A DNA stretch of 64,000 bases from Pontibacter akesuensis (GCF_001611675.1 NZ_CP014766.1:62001-126000), one strand, 5' to 3'. Positions 35,374-44,892 are shown, counted from the first letter of the stretch. Translations and numbers: made by a program. The notes: generated from the sequence alone by a model not told the origin.

Positions 35374-35997
35374 ATGAAACGCTTCACCTATCCTCTACTT
35401 CTCGCCTTTGGTTTCGGATTGGCTGCCTGTCAGCCGAACGACCAGCATATGGCTACACCAGCCACATCCAAAACGCAGGCGCAGCAAAGAGGGGCCCTGA
35501 CGGACATGTCGCTGTACCACCTGGATGCGGAGTGGACAGACCAGCAGGGGCAGCTTGTGAAGCTGGAGAAGCTGCGGGGAAAAGTGCAGTTGGTTTCGAT
35601 GATCTACACCAGTTGTAGCTATGCCTGCCCCAGAACCATGGAGGACCTGAAAGTACTCGAAAGCCGTCTGAGCAAGTATAGCGACACTGAATTGGGCATC
35701 GTGCTCGTCACCATCGACCCTGCCAACGACACGCCAGAAAAGCTGAAGCTGTTTGCGAAGGGCCACAACCTCAACCCAGCCAAATGGAACCTGCTCACCA
35801 GCGAACCAGAGAACATACAGGAACTGGCAGCATTACTGCATGTGAAGTATAAGAACGACTTCAAGGGAAACATTTCCCACTCCAACACAATTTCGGTGCT
35901 CAATGCGGCGGGAGAGTTAGTTTACCAGCAGCAGGGCCTTGGTACTTCACCAGACGAAACAGTGAAAGCCATCGAGGCCCTCTCCCATACGTTATAA
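35374..35997 (+). CDS. SCO1/SenC-type copper chaperone lipoprotein
   Basis: 207 residues. Lipoprotein signal (GFGLAAC), then the SCO thioredoxin fold with copper ligands CSYAC and a later conserved His (NISHSN). SCO proteins insert copper into CuA centres or act as thiol reductants in copper assembly. Position after nirK and nirV suggests help with NirK or NosZ copper centres. Confidence 0.88.
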   Translation: MKRFTYPLLLAFGFGLAACQPNDQHMATPATSKTQAQQRGALTDMSLYHLDAEWTDQQGQLVKLEKLRGKVQLVSMIYTSCSYACPRTMEDLKVLESRLSKYSDTELGIVLVTIDPANDTPEKLKLFAKGHNLNPAKWNLLTSEPENIQELAALLHVKYKNDFKGNISHSNTISVLNAAGELVYQQQGLGTSPDETVKAIEALSHTL

Positions 35998-36100
35998 CCC
36001 ACAGGTTTAACGAAAGCAGAACTGCTCTGATTTCTTCGCTCCAAAATAGAGCGCAACCACTTTGTGGCGGAACTGGCTCAGCCGCGGCACACGTACCCCA

Positions 36101-36550
36101 CTACCAATCAGCTCCTAAAGCATTATTAATGTAAGAGGAACCGTCTTTCACCCCACCTGCCAGCTGCCCAAGGGTTGTGCTCTGAAAAACATCCAGCAGT
36201 GCTTCCCGCGCTACTTTAAAGGTAGCGTGCATGGGGCAGGGATGTACTTCGGAGCACTGCCTGAGCCCAAGACCACACTCCTGGAAAATGGCCATGCCAT
36301 CGATAGCATTCACGATATGAATGATGGGTTGGTCCAGCTGAAATCGCTCCACATAAAAACCACCATGTGGCCCCTTTTGGGAGGTGATGATGTGTTGCTT
36401 GTTCAGTAGCTGCAGGATTTTGCCTGTGAAAGCCTCGGGTGCATCCACCTCCTTCGCGATTTCCTTTACGCTCAGCTTTACCCCATCACTGGCTTTGAGC
36501 GCAACGTAAGCTGCCGCCCGAATGCCATATTTACACGTTTTAGATAACAT
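36101..36550 (-). CDS. Rrf2-family regulator with Fe-S type cysteines
   Basis: 149 residues. N-terminal winged helix (KYGIRAAAYVALKA, VDAPEAFTGKILQLL) and three cysteines at 92, 99 and 105 (CGLGLRQCSEVHPC), spacing C-X6-C-X5-C, close to the cluster-binding loop of IscR and NsrR. NsrR senses nitric oxide and represses NO-detoxification genes; this position among nir, nor and ric genes makes an NO sensor likely, but the DNA target is unknown. Confidence 0.85.
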   Translation of the reverse strand: MLSKTCKYGIRAAAYVALKASDGVKLSVKEIAKEVDAPEAFTGKILQLLNKQHIITSQKGPHGGFYVERFQLDQPIIHIVNAIDGMAIFQECGLGLRQCSEVHPCPMHATFKVAREALLDVFQSTTLGQLAGGVKDGSSYINNALGADW

Positions 36551-36837
36551 CTAATCTCTCTTACCTCTGATGATTTGTTCACCTGACAATCTCTGTTCCT
36601 GCTGATGGATGTAACGTAAAAGACTTTGCTTCGGCTATGACATCACTACTCACTGCCAGCGCTATTCCGTTGTGTACCAGCTATGCTTATTCTCCTTCAC
36701 AACAGTACAAGCTCCAATGCCGGCTATATGTTTAAAGAGGTCTTCGCTTTGACCACCGCCCTGAATTGCTTACAATTCAGCAGTACTTTGAATTTGCCGC
36801 TCCTCCTTTATCTGATTTGAAACACATATTAGGTATA
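36551..36837. other. Intergenic region upstream of the Rrf2 gene
   Basis: No gene recognised. A loose box-like sequence (CTGATGGATGTAAC, 36602-36615) has no -7 element at either usual distance and is not counted as a site. Confidence 0.5.
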
Positions 36838-36876
36838 AAAATACCCTCATCAGTTTGAAGTGATGAGGGTATTTTG
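36838..36876 (-). terminator. Terminator of the ccoG operon
   Basis: AAAATACCCTCATCA (36838-36852) pairs with TGATGAGGGTATTTT (36861-36875), with T runs on both strands; it lies 40 bases past the stress-protein stop. Confidence 0.85.
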
Positions 36877-36915
36877 TTTAGGTGGCGCTTGAAAAGCTAT
36901 TGAAGACCGCTCCTA

Positions 36916-37836
36916 CTACACAAAAACCTGCTGGTATGCAGGTGCTTCTGCTTGTAGTGCTGTTTTTTTGCTGGCACAATTGGCGCAGCAGCCTGAGCAG
37001 GGCTTTTTCTTTTGCTGCCTGAACGTTAAGATTGGGTTGCGGGTGTGGTAGGCCATTGTTTTAATGTAGTTGCTGCTGAACAGACGTTTAAGCATGAAAT
37101 TATCCTGCGTGGCCAGTACGAGCATGCTGGCGGCAGACCTCTCGGCAAAGTCACTGATGCCCTCCAGGGTATCTTCCTCCTCCAGCATTTTCAGCGTCAC
37201 ATTTTTGCCGCTAAGCTTTTTCTCTATCGCCAGCATGGCGGCTTTGTAGCTGCTTAGCTGCTGGCGCTCTGCTTTGGTGTATACCTGCACCAGTGTCAGC
37301 CGGGCAGCGGCCTGCTCGGCAAAAGCCACGATCTGCTCCTGCACGTGGGCCTCTTGGTCGGTGAAGTCGGTGGCAAACACCAAGTTCTCCAGCTTTTTAT
37401 AGGTAGCCGTGCACGGCACCACCATCACCGGGCATTTGACCAATTCCATAATGGCGGCTGCGTTATCCGGGTCATTGTGCCCTTCTTCCTGGTGCAGCAC
37501 ACACGTCTCCATCAGCACCATATCTATGGCATACTCCCTGATGATAACATTTATACACTCACGCAGTTGGCCCGGCCGCACCACGCACTGAAAAGGCACT
37601 TGTTTGGCTCCCGACATTTGCTCCTCTCCTAGAATGCGCATACTGAACGTGCGCAGTTGCTGCAGGAAGCTGCTTTGCTGGGTAAAGGTTAGCTCGTTGG
37701 TATGGGAATTTTGCAACAGCAGCAGCTCTGCCCCAAGGGCATTGGCTAAGTGCCCGGCATAGCGCAGCAACTTTTTGCCTGCTTTGTCGAACTTTACAGG
37801 CACTAATACGCGCTTCACATTTTTTGTCTTGCACAT
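36916..37836 (-). CDS. Tandem universal stress protein with Cys-rich tail
   Basis: 306 residues, two UspA-like halves (about 8-145 and 150-275; VKRVLVPVKFDKAG, ENLVFATDFTDQE). A C-terminal extension holds CSGCCANC at 280-287, four cysteines in eight residues, which is not part of the Usp fold and could bind a metal or an Fe-S cluster. It is the last gene after ccoG, ccoH and the TauE-like gene and probably shares their boxed promoter. Confidence 0.82.
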   Translation of the reverse strand: MCKTKNVKRVLVPVKFDKAGKKLLRYAGHLANALGAELLLLQNSHTNELTFTQQSSFLQQLRTFSMRILGEEQMSGAKQVPFQCVVRPGQLRECINVIIREYAIDMVLMETCVLHQEEGHNDPDNAAAIMELVKCPVMVVPCTATYKKLENLVFATDFTDQEAHVQEQIVAFAEQAAARLTLVQVYTKAERQQLSSYKAAMLAIEKKLSGKNVTLKMLEEEDTLEGISDFAERSAASMLVLATQDNFMLKRLFSSNYIKTMAYHTRNPILTFRQQKKKPCSGCCANCASKKTALQAEAPAYQQVFV

Positions 37837-37887
37837 AGTTGAAGGTGATAAAATCTTATAATTCGCTTTTGAGTTAAGTCTATTTCG

Positions 37888-38625
37888 TTACGGTAGCTCG
37901 GCCTTTGCCACAACAGGCTTGCTGCAGCAGCTCATTTCTGTTTTATGCGTAGGAGTTTCCACTACTTCTGGGCTCAAGTATGGGATGCCCAACCCCAGCC
38001 CGCGAACGATGAAAAGCACCGCCAGCGTCGTTCCGACATATGGCACAGCACGGTTAAAGAAGCTGCGCATTTTCAGGCTGATTAGCTTGCCGGACAAGGA
38101 CACCAGGAACATGAGCGGAAAAGTGCCCAGGCCAAACAGCGCCATGTACAGCATAGAACCCTGTACTCCGGGTGCACTGATAGCACCCGCCAGGGCGATA
38201 TACACAAAGCCGCAGGGCAGCAAGCCGTTTAGCAGACCAACCGTAAATAGCGAGGAAAGGGAGTTTTTCTGGAAGTAGTAGCCCAGCTTTTTCCGCACCC
38301 ACGCCATCAACTTATCGGTACCAAGAATACTTGCTGATTTACCTTTAAGTGTAGCAGGCAGTACCAGCAATAAAAGTATAAGCAGCCCAGAAAGAATGGA
38401 TACAGTTTGTTGCAAACCCGCCAGCTGCAGGGTTTCACCAAAGGCACCGGCCAGTGCCCCCAGCAAGGCATAGGTCACAATTCTGCCGCTGTTGTACAGG
38501 AGCCGGCCAGCGTAGTAACGCCAGCCGGTACTCCCGACAAAGGGTAGCGCCATTGCTATAGGGCCGCACATCCCTACACAATGGAAACTACCAACTAACC
38601 CAAATATAAATCCAGCCCAGATCAT
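37888..38625 (-). CDS. TauE/SafE (DsbD-like) membrane protein of the cco cluster
   Basis: 245 residues, six or more spans. Two membrane cysteine motifs, FHCVGMCGP near the start and LLPCGFVY in the middle, are typical of the DsbD_2/TauE-like proteins seen next to ccoG/ccoH/ccoI; homologues take part in copper supply to cbb3 oxidase. A C-terminal tail contains MSCCSKP. The start is 3 bases after ccoH. Confidence 0.82.
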   Translation of the reverse strand: MIWAGFIFGLVGSFHCVGMCGPIAMALPFVGSTGWRYYAGRLLYNSGRIVTYALLGALAGAFGETLQLAGLQQTVSILSGLLILLLLVLPATLKGKSASILGTDKLMAWVRKKLGYYFQKNSLSSLFTVGLLNGLLPCGFVYIALAGAISAPGVQGSMLYMALFGLGTFPLMFLVSLSGKLISLKMRSFFNRAVPYVGTTLAVLFIVRGLGLGIPYLSPEVVETPTHKTEMSCCSKPVVAKAELP

Positions 38626-38627
38626 GG

Positions 38628-39098
38628 CTACTGTATTGTTATGGTTTGCTCAGCGAAGTAGGCTTCATCCTGAGCCGTAAAGTTGACGCGCACCTTCCAC
38701 AGGCCTTTCTCCAGTTCTGCTGTCTCCACCAACTGGCTCATGTCACGGCCAAGCTGCAGGGGCAGTTCCTGATCCAGCTTATCATCGGAAGGGCGGAACA
38801 GGTTAACCGTACCAAGTATGGCTTGCCCCTTCAGGCTCTGCGGAAGCTGCACCAGGATGCTGTTGTTTTCCGCGTTGTAGTTGATGGCCACATCTCCGGC
38901 AGCCTTTGTGCGGCCAACTTTATTAATGTGGTCCTGGTACTTAATTTCCTGCTCGTAATAGTTCGTGCTTACCAGGTCCACATCCTGGTTCATGGCACGG
39001 TACACGAACATGGCAATGTAGCCCATGAACAGCACCATGCATACAACGATCGCGTATGGCCAGAGGGTGAAGCTGTTATTTTTATCTGCAGTTTTCAT
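38628..39098 (-). CDS. ccoH: FixH/CcoH cbb3 oxidase assembly protein
   Basis: 156 residues with one N-terminal membrane span (residues about 12-33) and a soluble beta-rich domain outside the membrane (NYYEQEIKYQDHIN is a family motif). CcoH is required for stable assembly of the cbb3 oxidase. It sits between ccoG and the TauE-like gene, as usual. Confidence 0.9.
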   Translation of the reverse strand: MKTADKNNSFTLWPYAIVVCMVLFMGYIAMFVYRAMNQDVDLVSTNYYEQEIKYQDHINKVGRTKAAGDVAINYNAENNSILVQLPQSLKGQAILGTVNLFRPSDDKLDQELPLQLGRDMSQLVETAELEKGLWKVRVNFTAQDEAYFAEQTITIQ

Positions 39099-39140
39099 TT
39101 GATATCACTTTTATACTTTGCCGTTCTAGCAGCTTAATAA

Positions 39141-40544
39141 TTATTTGGCTGGCCCCATAAACTTGGTATCCGTGGTGGTGATTAGTTCATCGCCGTGGAA
39201 CACGCCTACTTCAATTTCAGAGTTCAGGCCGGTTAATTGTTCCTGGGCAATTTCCATGAAGAAAATCCCCTCCACAATTCCCTGTGCTGGCAGTACCAAC
39301 TCACTTCCGATTACCTTGATGGTTCCCTCTTTGTCGAGCAACTTCAGCGAAAGCGGCAGGTTGTGGTTGGTTTTGTTGATGACAGAAATGTTGTACAAGT
39401 TTCTGATATGCCCTTCCTCTGTCTTCTGGTACTGCTGCCCAGGTGTGCGCAGAATGGTTGCCTCTGCTTCGTCACGCGTCATGAGCAAAGTTGTCAGCGC
39501 TACCAAAAGTATAGCCAGCACGCCCGTCAGGCTCATGACACGCGTGGTGAAAAAGGTCCACTTCCTGCCGGTCTCCAGCGCTTCCTCCGACTCGTACCGA
39601 ATCAAACCTTCAGGCTTATCGATCATGCGCATGATGTCGTTGCAGGCGTCGATGCAGGCTGTGCAGTTAATGCACTCGAGCTGCTGCGCGCCATTGCGGA
39701 TATCTATACCAGTCGGGCAAACCTGCACGCATTGGTTGCAGTCGATGCAGTCGCCCTCGGTGCGCTCCTGGTTCTTTCGTAGTTTGCCTCTCGGCTCGCC
39801 ACGGTTATAATCGTAAGCCACCACCACTGTTTTCTTGTCTTGCATCACGCCCTGCAAACGGCCGTAAGGACAGACAATGGTGCACACCTGCTCCCGAAAG
39901 TAGGCAAACACCCAGTAGAACACGCCTGTAAAAGCTATTAGCGTTCCGAAGCCAACCAGGTGGTTCAGCGGACCATCGGTTGCTATTTTCTGCAGCTCGT
40001 CAACACCAATAATGTAGGCAAGGAATATGTTGGCGATCAGGAAAGAGATCAGCAGGAAAACAACTGTCTTACTGCCTTTTTTCAGGATCTTCTCCGTATT
40101 CCAGGGCATTTTATCCAGTGCCTTCTGCTTCGTGTAATCGCCTTCAATGGCATACTCAATACGGCGGAAAATCATCTCCAGGAAGATCGTCTGCGGACAA
40201 ATCCAGCCACAGAAAACACGCCCGTACACCACCGTGAAAAGTATGATAAATACCACGAGGGCCAGGAATGCCAGCACCAGCAAAAAGAAATCCTGCGGCC
40301 AGAACAGCACCCCAAATATCACAAACTTCCGCTCCACCACGTTCAGCATGAGCAGCGGCAGGCCGTTGATCTTGATGAACGGCCCGGCGAAAAGGAGTGC
40401 CAGCAGAAGGTAGCTGACATACTTGCGGTAATCGTACAGTTTGCCCTTCGGCTTTCTAGGGTACACCCAAATGCGCTTCCCCTGGTCATCTACTGTCGAG
40501 ATGTGGTCCCGAAATTCATCGGTTGGTTTCGTTTTAAGTGCCAT
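39141..40544 (-). CDS. ccoG: CcoG/FixG/RdxA copper-reducing Fe-S membrane protein
   Basis: 467 residues. Four to five spans, the FCGWICPQTIF motif, and two ferredoxin-type clusters (CIDCNQCVQVCPTG and CINCTACIDAC), then a C-terminal periplasmic Ig-like domain. Known role: reduces copper for cbb3 oxidase assembly. It heads an operon whose promoter carries a proximal box (40673-40716). Confidence 0.94.
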   Translation of the reverse strand: MALKTKPTDEFRDHISTVDDQGKRIWVYPRKPKGKLYDYRKYVSYLLLALLFAGPFIKINGLPLLMLNVVERKFVIFGVLFWPQDFFLLVLAFLALVVFIILFTVVYGRVFCGWICPQTIFLEMIFRRIEYAIEGDYTKQKALDKMPWNTEKILKKGSKTVVFLLISFLIANIFLAYIIGVDELQKIATDGPLNHLVGFGTLIAFTGVFYWVFAYFREQVCTIVCPYGRLQGVMQDKKTVVVAYDYNRGEPRGKLRKNQERTEGDCIDCNQCVQVCPTGIDIRNGAQQLECINCTACIDACNDIMRMIDKPEGLIRYESEEALETGRKWTFFTTRVMSLTGVLAILLVALTTLLMTRDEAEATILRTPGQQYQKTEEGHIRNLYNISVINKTNHNLPLSLKLLDKEGTIKVIGSELVLPAQGIVEGIFFMEIAQEQLTGLNSEIEVGVFHGDELITTTDTKFMGPAK

Positions 40545-40672
40545 GGCAGTGATAAAATTGTGCGGAGATTAGTCCTGCCTGTTAATTGATTTTGAATAGT
40601 TGAATTTTGAGTGAGTGAATGGAACAAGCTTTTTCACCTGGTCTTCTTCAATGCATCTCTAAAATTCTTTTA

Positions 40673-40716
40673 CAAAAATCCGCATTCTGCCTGTGGCAAA
40701 AGATGACCAGCATCAT
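40673..40716 (-). promoter_or_regulatory. ccoG promoter with proximal box
   Basis: Box ATGACCAGCATCAT (40703-40716) and -7 GATTTTTG (40680-40673, 5 of 6), spacing 36.5. Confidence 0.75.
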
Positions 40717-40771
40717 TAACTAGGTTGATCCTGGTCAGCAGCAGGGGCTGCACTGGAGGAGGCAACAAAAA

Positions 40772-40810
40772 AAACGTTGCAGGCACATTAATTTAAAGGC
40801 CTGCAACGCT
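40772..40810 (-). terminator. Terminator of ccoNO-ccoQ-ccoP
   Basis: CGTTGCAGGC (40775-40784) pairs with GCCTGCAACG (40799-40808), with T runs on both sides when read on the minus strand. It separates the oxidase operon from ccoG, which has its own promoter. Confidence 0.82.
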
Positions 40811-40840
40811 AAAAAAACACTCGAAACTCAATTTAATCTA

Positions 40841-42043
40841 TTACATCTTTTCGCCCTGCGGCTCCTTCGCGTTGGCTGGGTTGGTGCCCTGCAGGCTCAG
40901 GATGTAGCTGGATACCTCAAGCATCTGGTCTTTGGTCAGTTTGCCCTGCCAAGGCACCATGCCTTTAGAAGGCACGCCATACTTCACGGTTTTGAAGATG
41001 TCGTTCACATCGCCGCCGTGCAGCCAGTACTCATCTGTCAGGTTTGGTCCTACAGTACCCTGCCCCTCCTGCCCGTGGCAGGCAGCGCAGTTGGCGTTGT
41101 AGATCGCCTGTCCGGCTTCTAAGGCAACGGCGTCTGTCAGCACCTCGTAGTTTGTCACAGCGTTCGGGTCATCAGGCGTCATGGCGGCAAGTATAGCGGC
41201 CTGCTCCATTTCCATTTCATACTCCTCTGCCTGCAGCGCACCAGTATTGAACACATGGTAATGCAGCATGTAACTGATGGCAAACACAATGCTCACGTAG
41301 AACATGGTTTTCCACCAAGGCGGCAGGTCGTTATCGTATTCCTGGATGCCGTCAAAATCGTGGTGCGAGTGGATCTCGTCTTTGGCTTTGCCAGTCATTA
41401 GGGTAGTGTCGCCGCGCATCAGGAACAGCACACGGCCTGCAAACGAGCTGCGGAAATCCTCATCGTAAATAGAGTCGCCCAGCATCGGCACGAACAGGCG
41501 GAACAGCATCACCAGCACCGCGATAATCAGCAGGATAATAATACCAGACAGCGCAATGGTTATGTGCACGGCCAAAGGCAGGTCAGAGAATGCTACTTCA
41601 TGCGGAGCAACCGCCACACCGGGATCAGCGGTTGGTGTGGCAGGTGTCTCGGCTACCGCCGCCACAGGTTTGTCGCTTTCTGCCTTTATATAGGCGATCA
41701 CATTAGTAATATCCTCGTCAGACAGGGAGCTGGCGAAGGCTGGCATCGGTACTTTGTTAAACTTCTCGTACAGGGCCACCGCGTCTTTATCGCCTGCCTG
41801 CACCATCTCCTGTGAGTTCTTGATGAACTTCACCAGCCACTCGTCTCCGCGACGCTTGTGAGCATCTTTTAGTGCCGGACCTACTACGTCAGCATCCATG
41901 CTGTGGCAGGCGGCGCAATTGCCCTCAAAAATAGCCTTCCCGGCTACGGCATCCTGGGCCTTGGCTGCCGGAGCGCCCAACAGCAGCAGGCCAGCCACCA
42001 GGGCCAGGCTGCTTTTTCGGAAAATGTTCTTTATCAGGCTCAT
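40841..42043 (-). CDS. ccoP: cbb3 oxidase diheme subunit with extra N-terminal cytochrome c (CcoP)
   Basis: 400 residues: signal peptide to about 30, a first cytochrome c domain with CAACH at 43-47, a Pro/Ala linker, a membrane span near 165-190, another near 250-270, and a C-terminal cytochrome c domain with a second CAACH near residue 320 and a Met ligand (GMVPW). Two hemes in total, like ordinary CcoP, but one is moved to the N-terminus, an arrangement typical of Bacteroidota. It passes electrons to CcoNO. ATG overlaps the ccoQ stop by 4 bases. Confidence 0.92.
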   Translation of the reverse strand: MSLIKNIFRKSSLALVAGLLLLGAPAAKAQDAVAGKAIFEGNCAACHSMDADVVGPALKDAHKRRGDEWLVKFIKNSQEMVQAGDKDAVALYEKFNKVPMPAFASSLSDEDITNVIAYIKAESDKPVAAVAETPATPTADPGVAVAPHEVAFSDLPLAVHITIALSGIIILLIIAVLVMLFRLFVPMLGDSIYDEDFRSSFAGRVLFLMRGDTTLMTGKAKDEIHSHHDFDGIQEYDNDLPPWWKTMFYVSIVFAISYMLHYHVFNTGALQAEEYEMEMEQAAILAAMTPDDPNAVTNYEVLTDAVALEAGQAIYNANCAACHGQEGQGTVGPNLTDEYWLHGGDVNDIFKTVKYGVPSKGMVPWQGKLTKDQMLEVSSYILSLQGTNPANAKEPQGEKM

Positions 42044-42237
42044 CTTCTTGTATTTTCAAGTATGGTATTGTCCTCCTCCTCGTTATCGCAGGCAATGCAA
42101 CTCATGGCCTGGGTATAGTTCTTATCCATAAAGACAACATAGACGATTAGGCCCAGGAAAAACACGAAGAAGATGCTGAACGAGATAAGCGGGTATATTT
42201 CGATGCCTTCTATGGCTTGCAAAACATTTTTATACAT
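42040..42237 (-). CDS. ccoQ: CcoQ small cbb3 oxidase subunit
   Basis: 65 residues, one membrane span (about 15-36) and an acidic tail with CIACDNEEE. Position between ccoNO and ccoP identifies it. CcoQ stabilises the oxidase complex. Confidence 0.85.
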   Translation of the reverse strand: MYKNVLQAIEGIEIYPLISFSIFFVFFLGLIVYVVFMDKNYTQAMSCIACDNEEEDNTILENTRR

Positions 42238-42251
42238 AACTTTTTGAATTT

Positions 42252-42344
42252 GGACACAGGTAGCAAGACACAGGACACAAGACTTTTAGATGATGTGTAC
42301 TTTCAGAATTTTGGTCTTGTGTCTTGCTACTTGTGTCTTGTGTC
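42252..42344. repeat. Imperfect inverted repeat between ccoNO and ccoQ
   Basis: Left arm 42252-42283 (GGACACAGGTAGCAAGACAC...) and right arm 42314-42344 (GTCTTGTGTCTTGCTACTTG...) are made of GACACAAGAC-like units that pair around a 30-base loop. It fills most of the 111-base gap and would be in the oxidase mRNA. Confidence 0.65.
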
Positions 42345-42348
42345 TCAA

Positions 42349-44541
42349 TTATTCTTCAATTACCTCTTTCACTTTGATGTCCGTGCCCAGGCGCTGCAGG
42401 TAAGCAATCAGAGCTACGATTTCCTTTTCAGGCGCTACCTCGATGCCTTCTTTGGCCAGATCTGCGGAAATACCCTTTGCCTGCTCCATCAGCTCCTCGT
42501 TGGCGTTGGCGATGTAGGCGTCCTCGTACGGAACTCCCAGGCCTTTCAGTACTTCCAGCTTATCCTGTGTAGTGCTTAGGTCCACATCCTGCTCAAACAG
42601 CCACGGGTAAGACGGCATGATAGAGCCTGGTGACATGGAGGTTGGGTCGAGCATGTGGTTGTAGTGCCAGGAGTGCGGGTACTTGCCGCCGATGCGGTGC
42701 AAATCCGGACCCGTACGCTTGGAGCCCCACAGGAAGTTATGGTCGTACACAAACTCACCTGCTTTGGAGTACTCGCCGTAGCGTTCTGTCTCTGATCTGA
42801 ACGGGCGCACCATTTGGGTATGGCAGTTCACGCAACCTTCCTTGATGTACAGGTCGCGGCCCTGCAACTCCAGCGAAGTATAAGGCTTCACACTGGCAAT
42901 GGTCGGCACGTTCGACTTGATCACAAAGGCAGGAATGAACTCTACCAGACCACCTATAAGTATAACAACTGTCGCCCAGATAGCCATCTGCGTAGGGCGC
43001 TTCTCAATCCAGGAGTGCCAGTGGCCAGCGTTGGCACTTTCAGTCTTCACAACCACAGGAGCTTCAGTTCTTTCGTTTGCTACCAGGCTTCCTGATTTAG
43101 TAGTTTTGTACAGGTTGTACACCATCAGGAATACACCGCTCAGGTAAAGGATGCCACCTATGCCGCGCATGTAGTACATCGGCACAATCTGCAGCACAGT
43201 CTCCAGGAAGTTAGAGTACTGCAGCGTTCCTTCCGGAGTGAACTGCTTCCACATCAGGCCCTGGGTGAAACCCGCCCAGTACATTGGGATGGCATAGAAC
43301 AGGATTCCTAATGTGCCCAACCAGAAGTGCGCATTAGCCAGCTTCTTAGAGTGCAGTTGCGTTTTGTAAATGCGTGGGAACAACCAGTACAGCATGGCGA
43401 ATGTCAGGAAGCCGTTCCAGCCCAAGGCACCCACGTGCACGTGCGCTACAATCCAGTCGGTAAAGTGGGCGATGGCATTCACGTTTTTCAGCGACAGCAT
43501 CGGCCCTTCAAACGTAGCCATACCGTAAGCCGTGATAGCTACCACCATAAACTTCAGCACCGGTTCTTCGCGCACCTTGTCCCAGGCGCCGCGCAGTGTG
43601 AGCAGACCGTTAATCATACCACCCCAGCTCGGAGCCAGCAGCATTACAGAGAACACCACACCCAGCGACTGTGCCCAGTCAGGCAATGAAGTATAAAGCA
43701 AGTGGTGCGGACCAGCCCAGATGTAGATAAAGATCAGCGACCAGAAGTGAATGATGGACAGGCGGTACGAGTATACCGGGCGATTCGCAGCCTTCGGCAG
43801 GAAGTAGTACATCAGGCCCAGGAACGGCGTTGTCAGGAAAAACGCAACCGCGTTGTGGCCGTACCACCACTGCACCAGCGCATCCTGCACCCCGGCGTAG
43901 CCAGAGTAGCTTTTGAAGAGGTTAACCGGCATCTCGTAAGAGTTTACAATGTGCAGCACAGCAACTGTCAGGAAGGTGGCAATGTAGAACCAAATGGCTA
44001 CGTACATGTGCTTTTCACGGCGCCTGGCAAGTGTCCCGAACATGTTCCAGCCAAACACCACCCAAATCAGCGTGATGGCAATATCGATCGGCCACTCCAG
44101 CTCTGCATACTCTTTGGAGGTGGTTATTCCCAGCGGAAGCGTAATTACGGCCGATACGATGATCAGCTGCCAGCCCCAGAAGTTAATCTTGCTAAGCAGG
44201 TCACTGTACATGCGGGTTTTGCAAAGGCGCTGCAGCGAGTAGTACACGCCCATGAAGATGGCGTTGCCCACAAAGGCGAAGATAACGGCATTAGTGTGCA
44301 GTGGCCTAACGCGGCCAAACGTAGTGTACTGGTTGCCCATGTTTACGTCCGGGTTTGCCAGCTGAAAGGCGATGATCACCCCGATCAGCATACCGGCAAT
44401 GCCCCAGAACACAGTGGCTATACCAAAATCCCGAACGATCTTATTGTCATAGAAGAACGTGTCGGTGGCTCCCGTGTTTCTGCCTTTCGGCTTCAGCTTA
44501 TCGGGTGCGGTTTCTAAGACTTCAGCTACATTAGTTGACAT
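42349..44541 (-). CDS. ccoNO: Fused CcoN-CcoO cbb3-type cytochrome c oxidase subunits
   Basis: 730 residues. Residues about 30-480 are the 12-helix catalytic subunit CcoN with heme and CuB histidines (RPLHTNAVIFAF, WWYGHNAVAFFLT, HHLLYTSLP, VAHVHVGALGWNG). After a linker and one span, residues about 545-720 are CcoO, with heme c motif CVNCH near 568 and Met ligand (IMPSYPWL). It reduces oxygen at very low concentration and pumps protons. The fusion is common in Bacteroidota. The promoter has a proximal box and a 110-base leader. Confidence 0.95.
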   Translation of the reverse strand: MSTNVAEVLETAPDKLKPKGRNTGATDTFFYDNKIVRDFGIATVFWGIAGMLIGVIIAFQLANPDVNMGNQYTTFGRVRPLHTNAVIFAFVGNAIFMGVYYSLQRLCKTRMYSDLLSKINFWGWQLIIVSAVITLPLGITTSKEYAELEWPIDIAITLIWVVFGWNMFGTLARRREKHMYVAIWFYIATFLTVAVLHIVNSYEMPVNLFKSYSGYAGVQDALVQWWYGHNAVAFFLTTPFLGLMYYFLPKAANRPVYSYRLSIIHFWSLIFIYIWAGPHHLLYTSLPDWAQSLGVVFSVMLLAPSWGGMINGLLTLRGAWDKVREEPVLKFMVVAITAYGMATFEGPMLSLKNVNAIAHFTDWIVAHVHVGALGWNGFLTFAMLYWLFPRIYKTQLHSKKLANAHFWLGTLGILFYAIPMYWAGFTQGLMWKQFTPEGTLQYSNFLETVLQIVPMYYMRGIGGILYLSGVFLMVYNLYKTTKSGSLVANERTEAPVVVKTESANAGHWHSWIEKRPTQMAIWATVVILIGGLVEFIPAFVIKSNVPTIASVKPYTSLELQGRDLYIKEGCVNCHTQMVRPFRSETERYGEYSKAGEFVYDHNFLWGSKRTGPDLHRIGGKYPHSWHYNHMLDPTSMSPGSIMPSYPWLFEQDVDLSTTQDKLEVLKGLGVPYEDAYIANANEELMEQAKGISADLAKEGIEVAPEKEIVALIAYLQRLGTDIKVKEVIEE

Positions 44542-44892
44542 GTGCGGTGTCCTCCATTTTGTTTAATAGTGTTGTGTGATGTTTAAGTTTTTCTTAGCCC
44601 CCGAAGCGGCTGTTCCGCATGCTTGTTTTCAGCTTTTGGATGTCTGTTTTGGTGTTTCAAAATTCGGGAAGAGCAGGCTCTGAAAAGATGACAAAAGTCA
44701 ACTGAGGGATTGATTGATGTCAACAGCAGGGGCGGCGGTGGCAGAAAAGAGCCTATAGCAACTGGAGATGCACTTTATACTTGCTAACCCACCTGTCTGG
44801 CGCTAGCACCATAGACCACTCTGCAAGTATGATTTGCTGATTTAGTGCCCAAGAATAAGATGAGCGTAACGGCCACTACTGGCAAGCAGGCG
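44542..44892. other. Intergenic region ccoS-ccoNO
   Basis: Holds the ccoNO promoter (44658-44701) and its leader. A second sequence around 44713-44720 (GATTGATTGATGTCAAC) resembles a partial box. No gene seen. Confidence 0.6.
44658..44701 (-). promoter_or_regulatory. ccoNO promoter with proximal box
   Basis: Box ATGACAAAAGTCAA (44688-44701) and -7 GAATTTTG (44665-44658, 5 of 6), spacing 36.5. Confidence 0.75.

Noticed and set aside
36602..36615. Possible ATGAC-type box before the Rrf2 gene
   Set aside because: Two arm mismatches and no TAnnTTTG-like element at 36.5 or 58.5 bases on the minus strand.
42217..42579. Plus-strand frame of 120 codons across the ccoNO-ccoQ gap
   Set aside because: It is antisense to ccoNO and consists largely of the inverted repeat.
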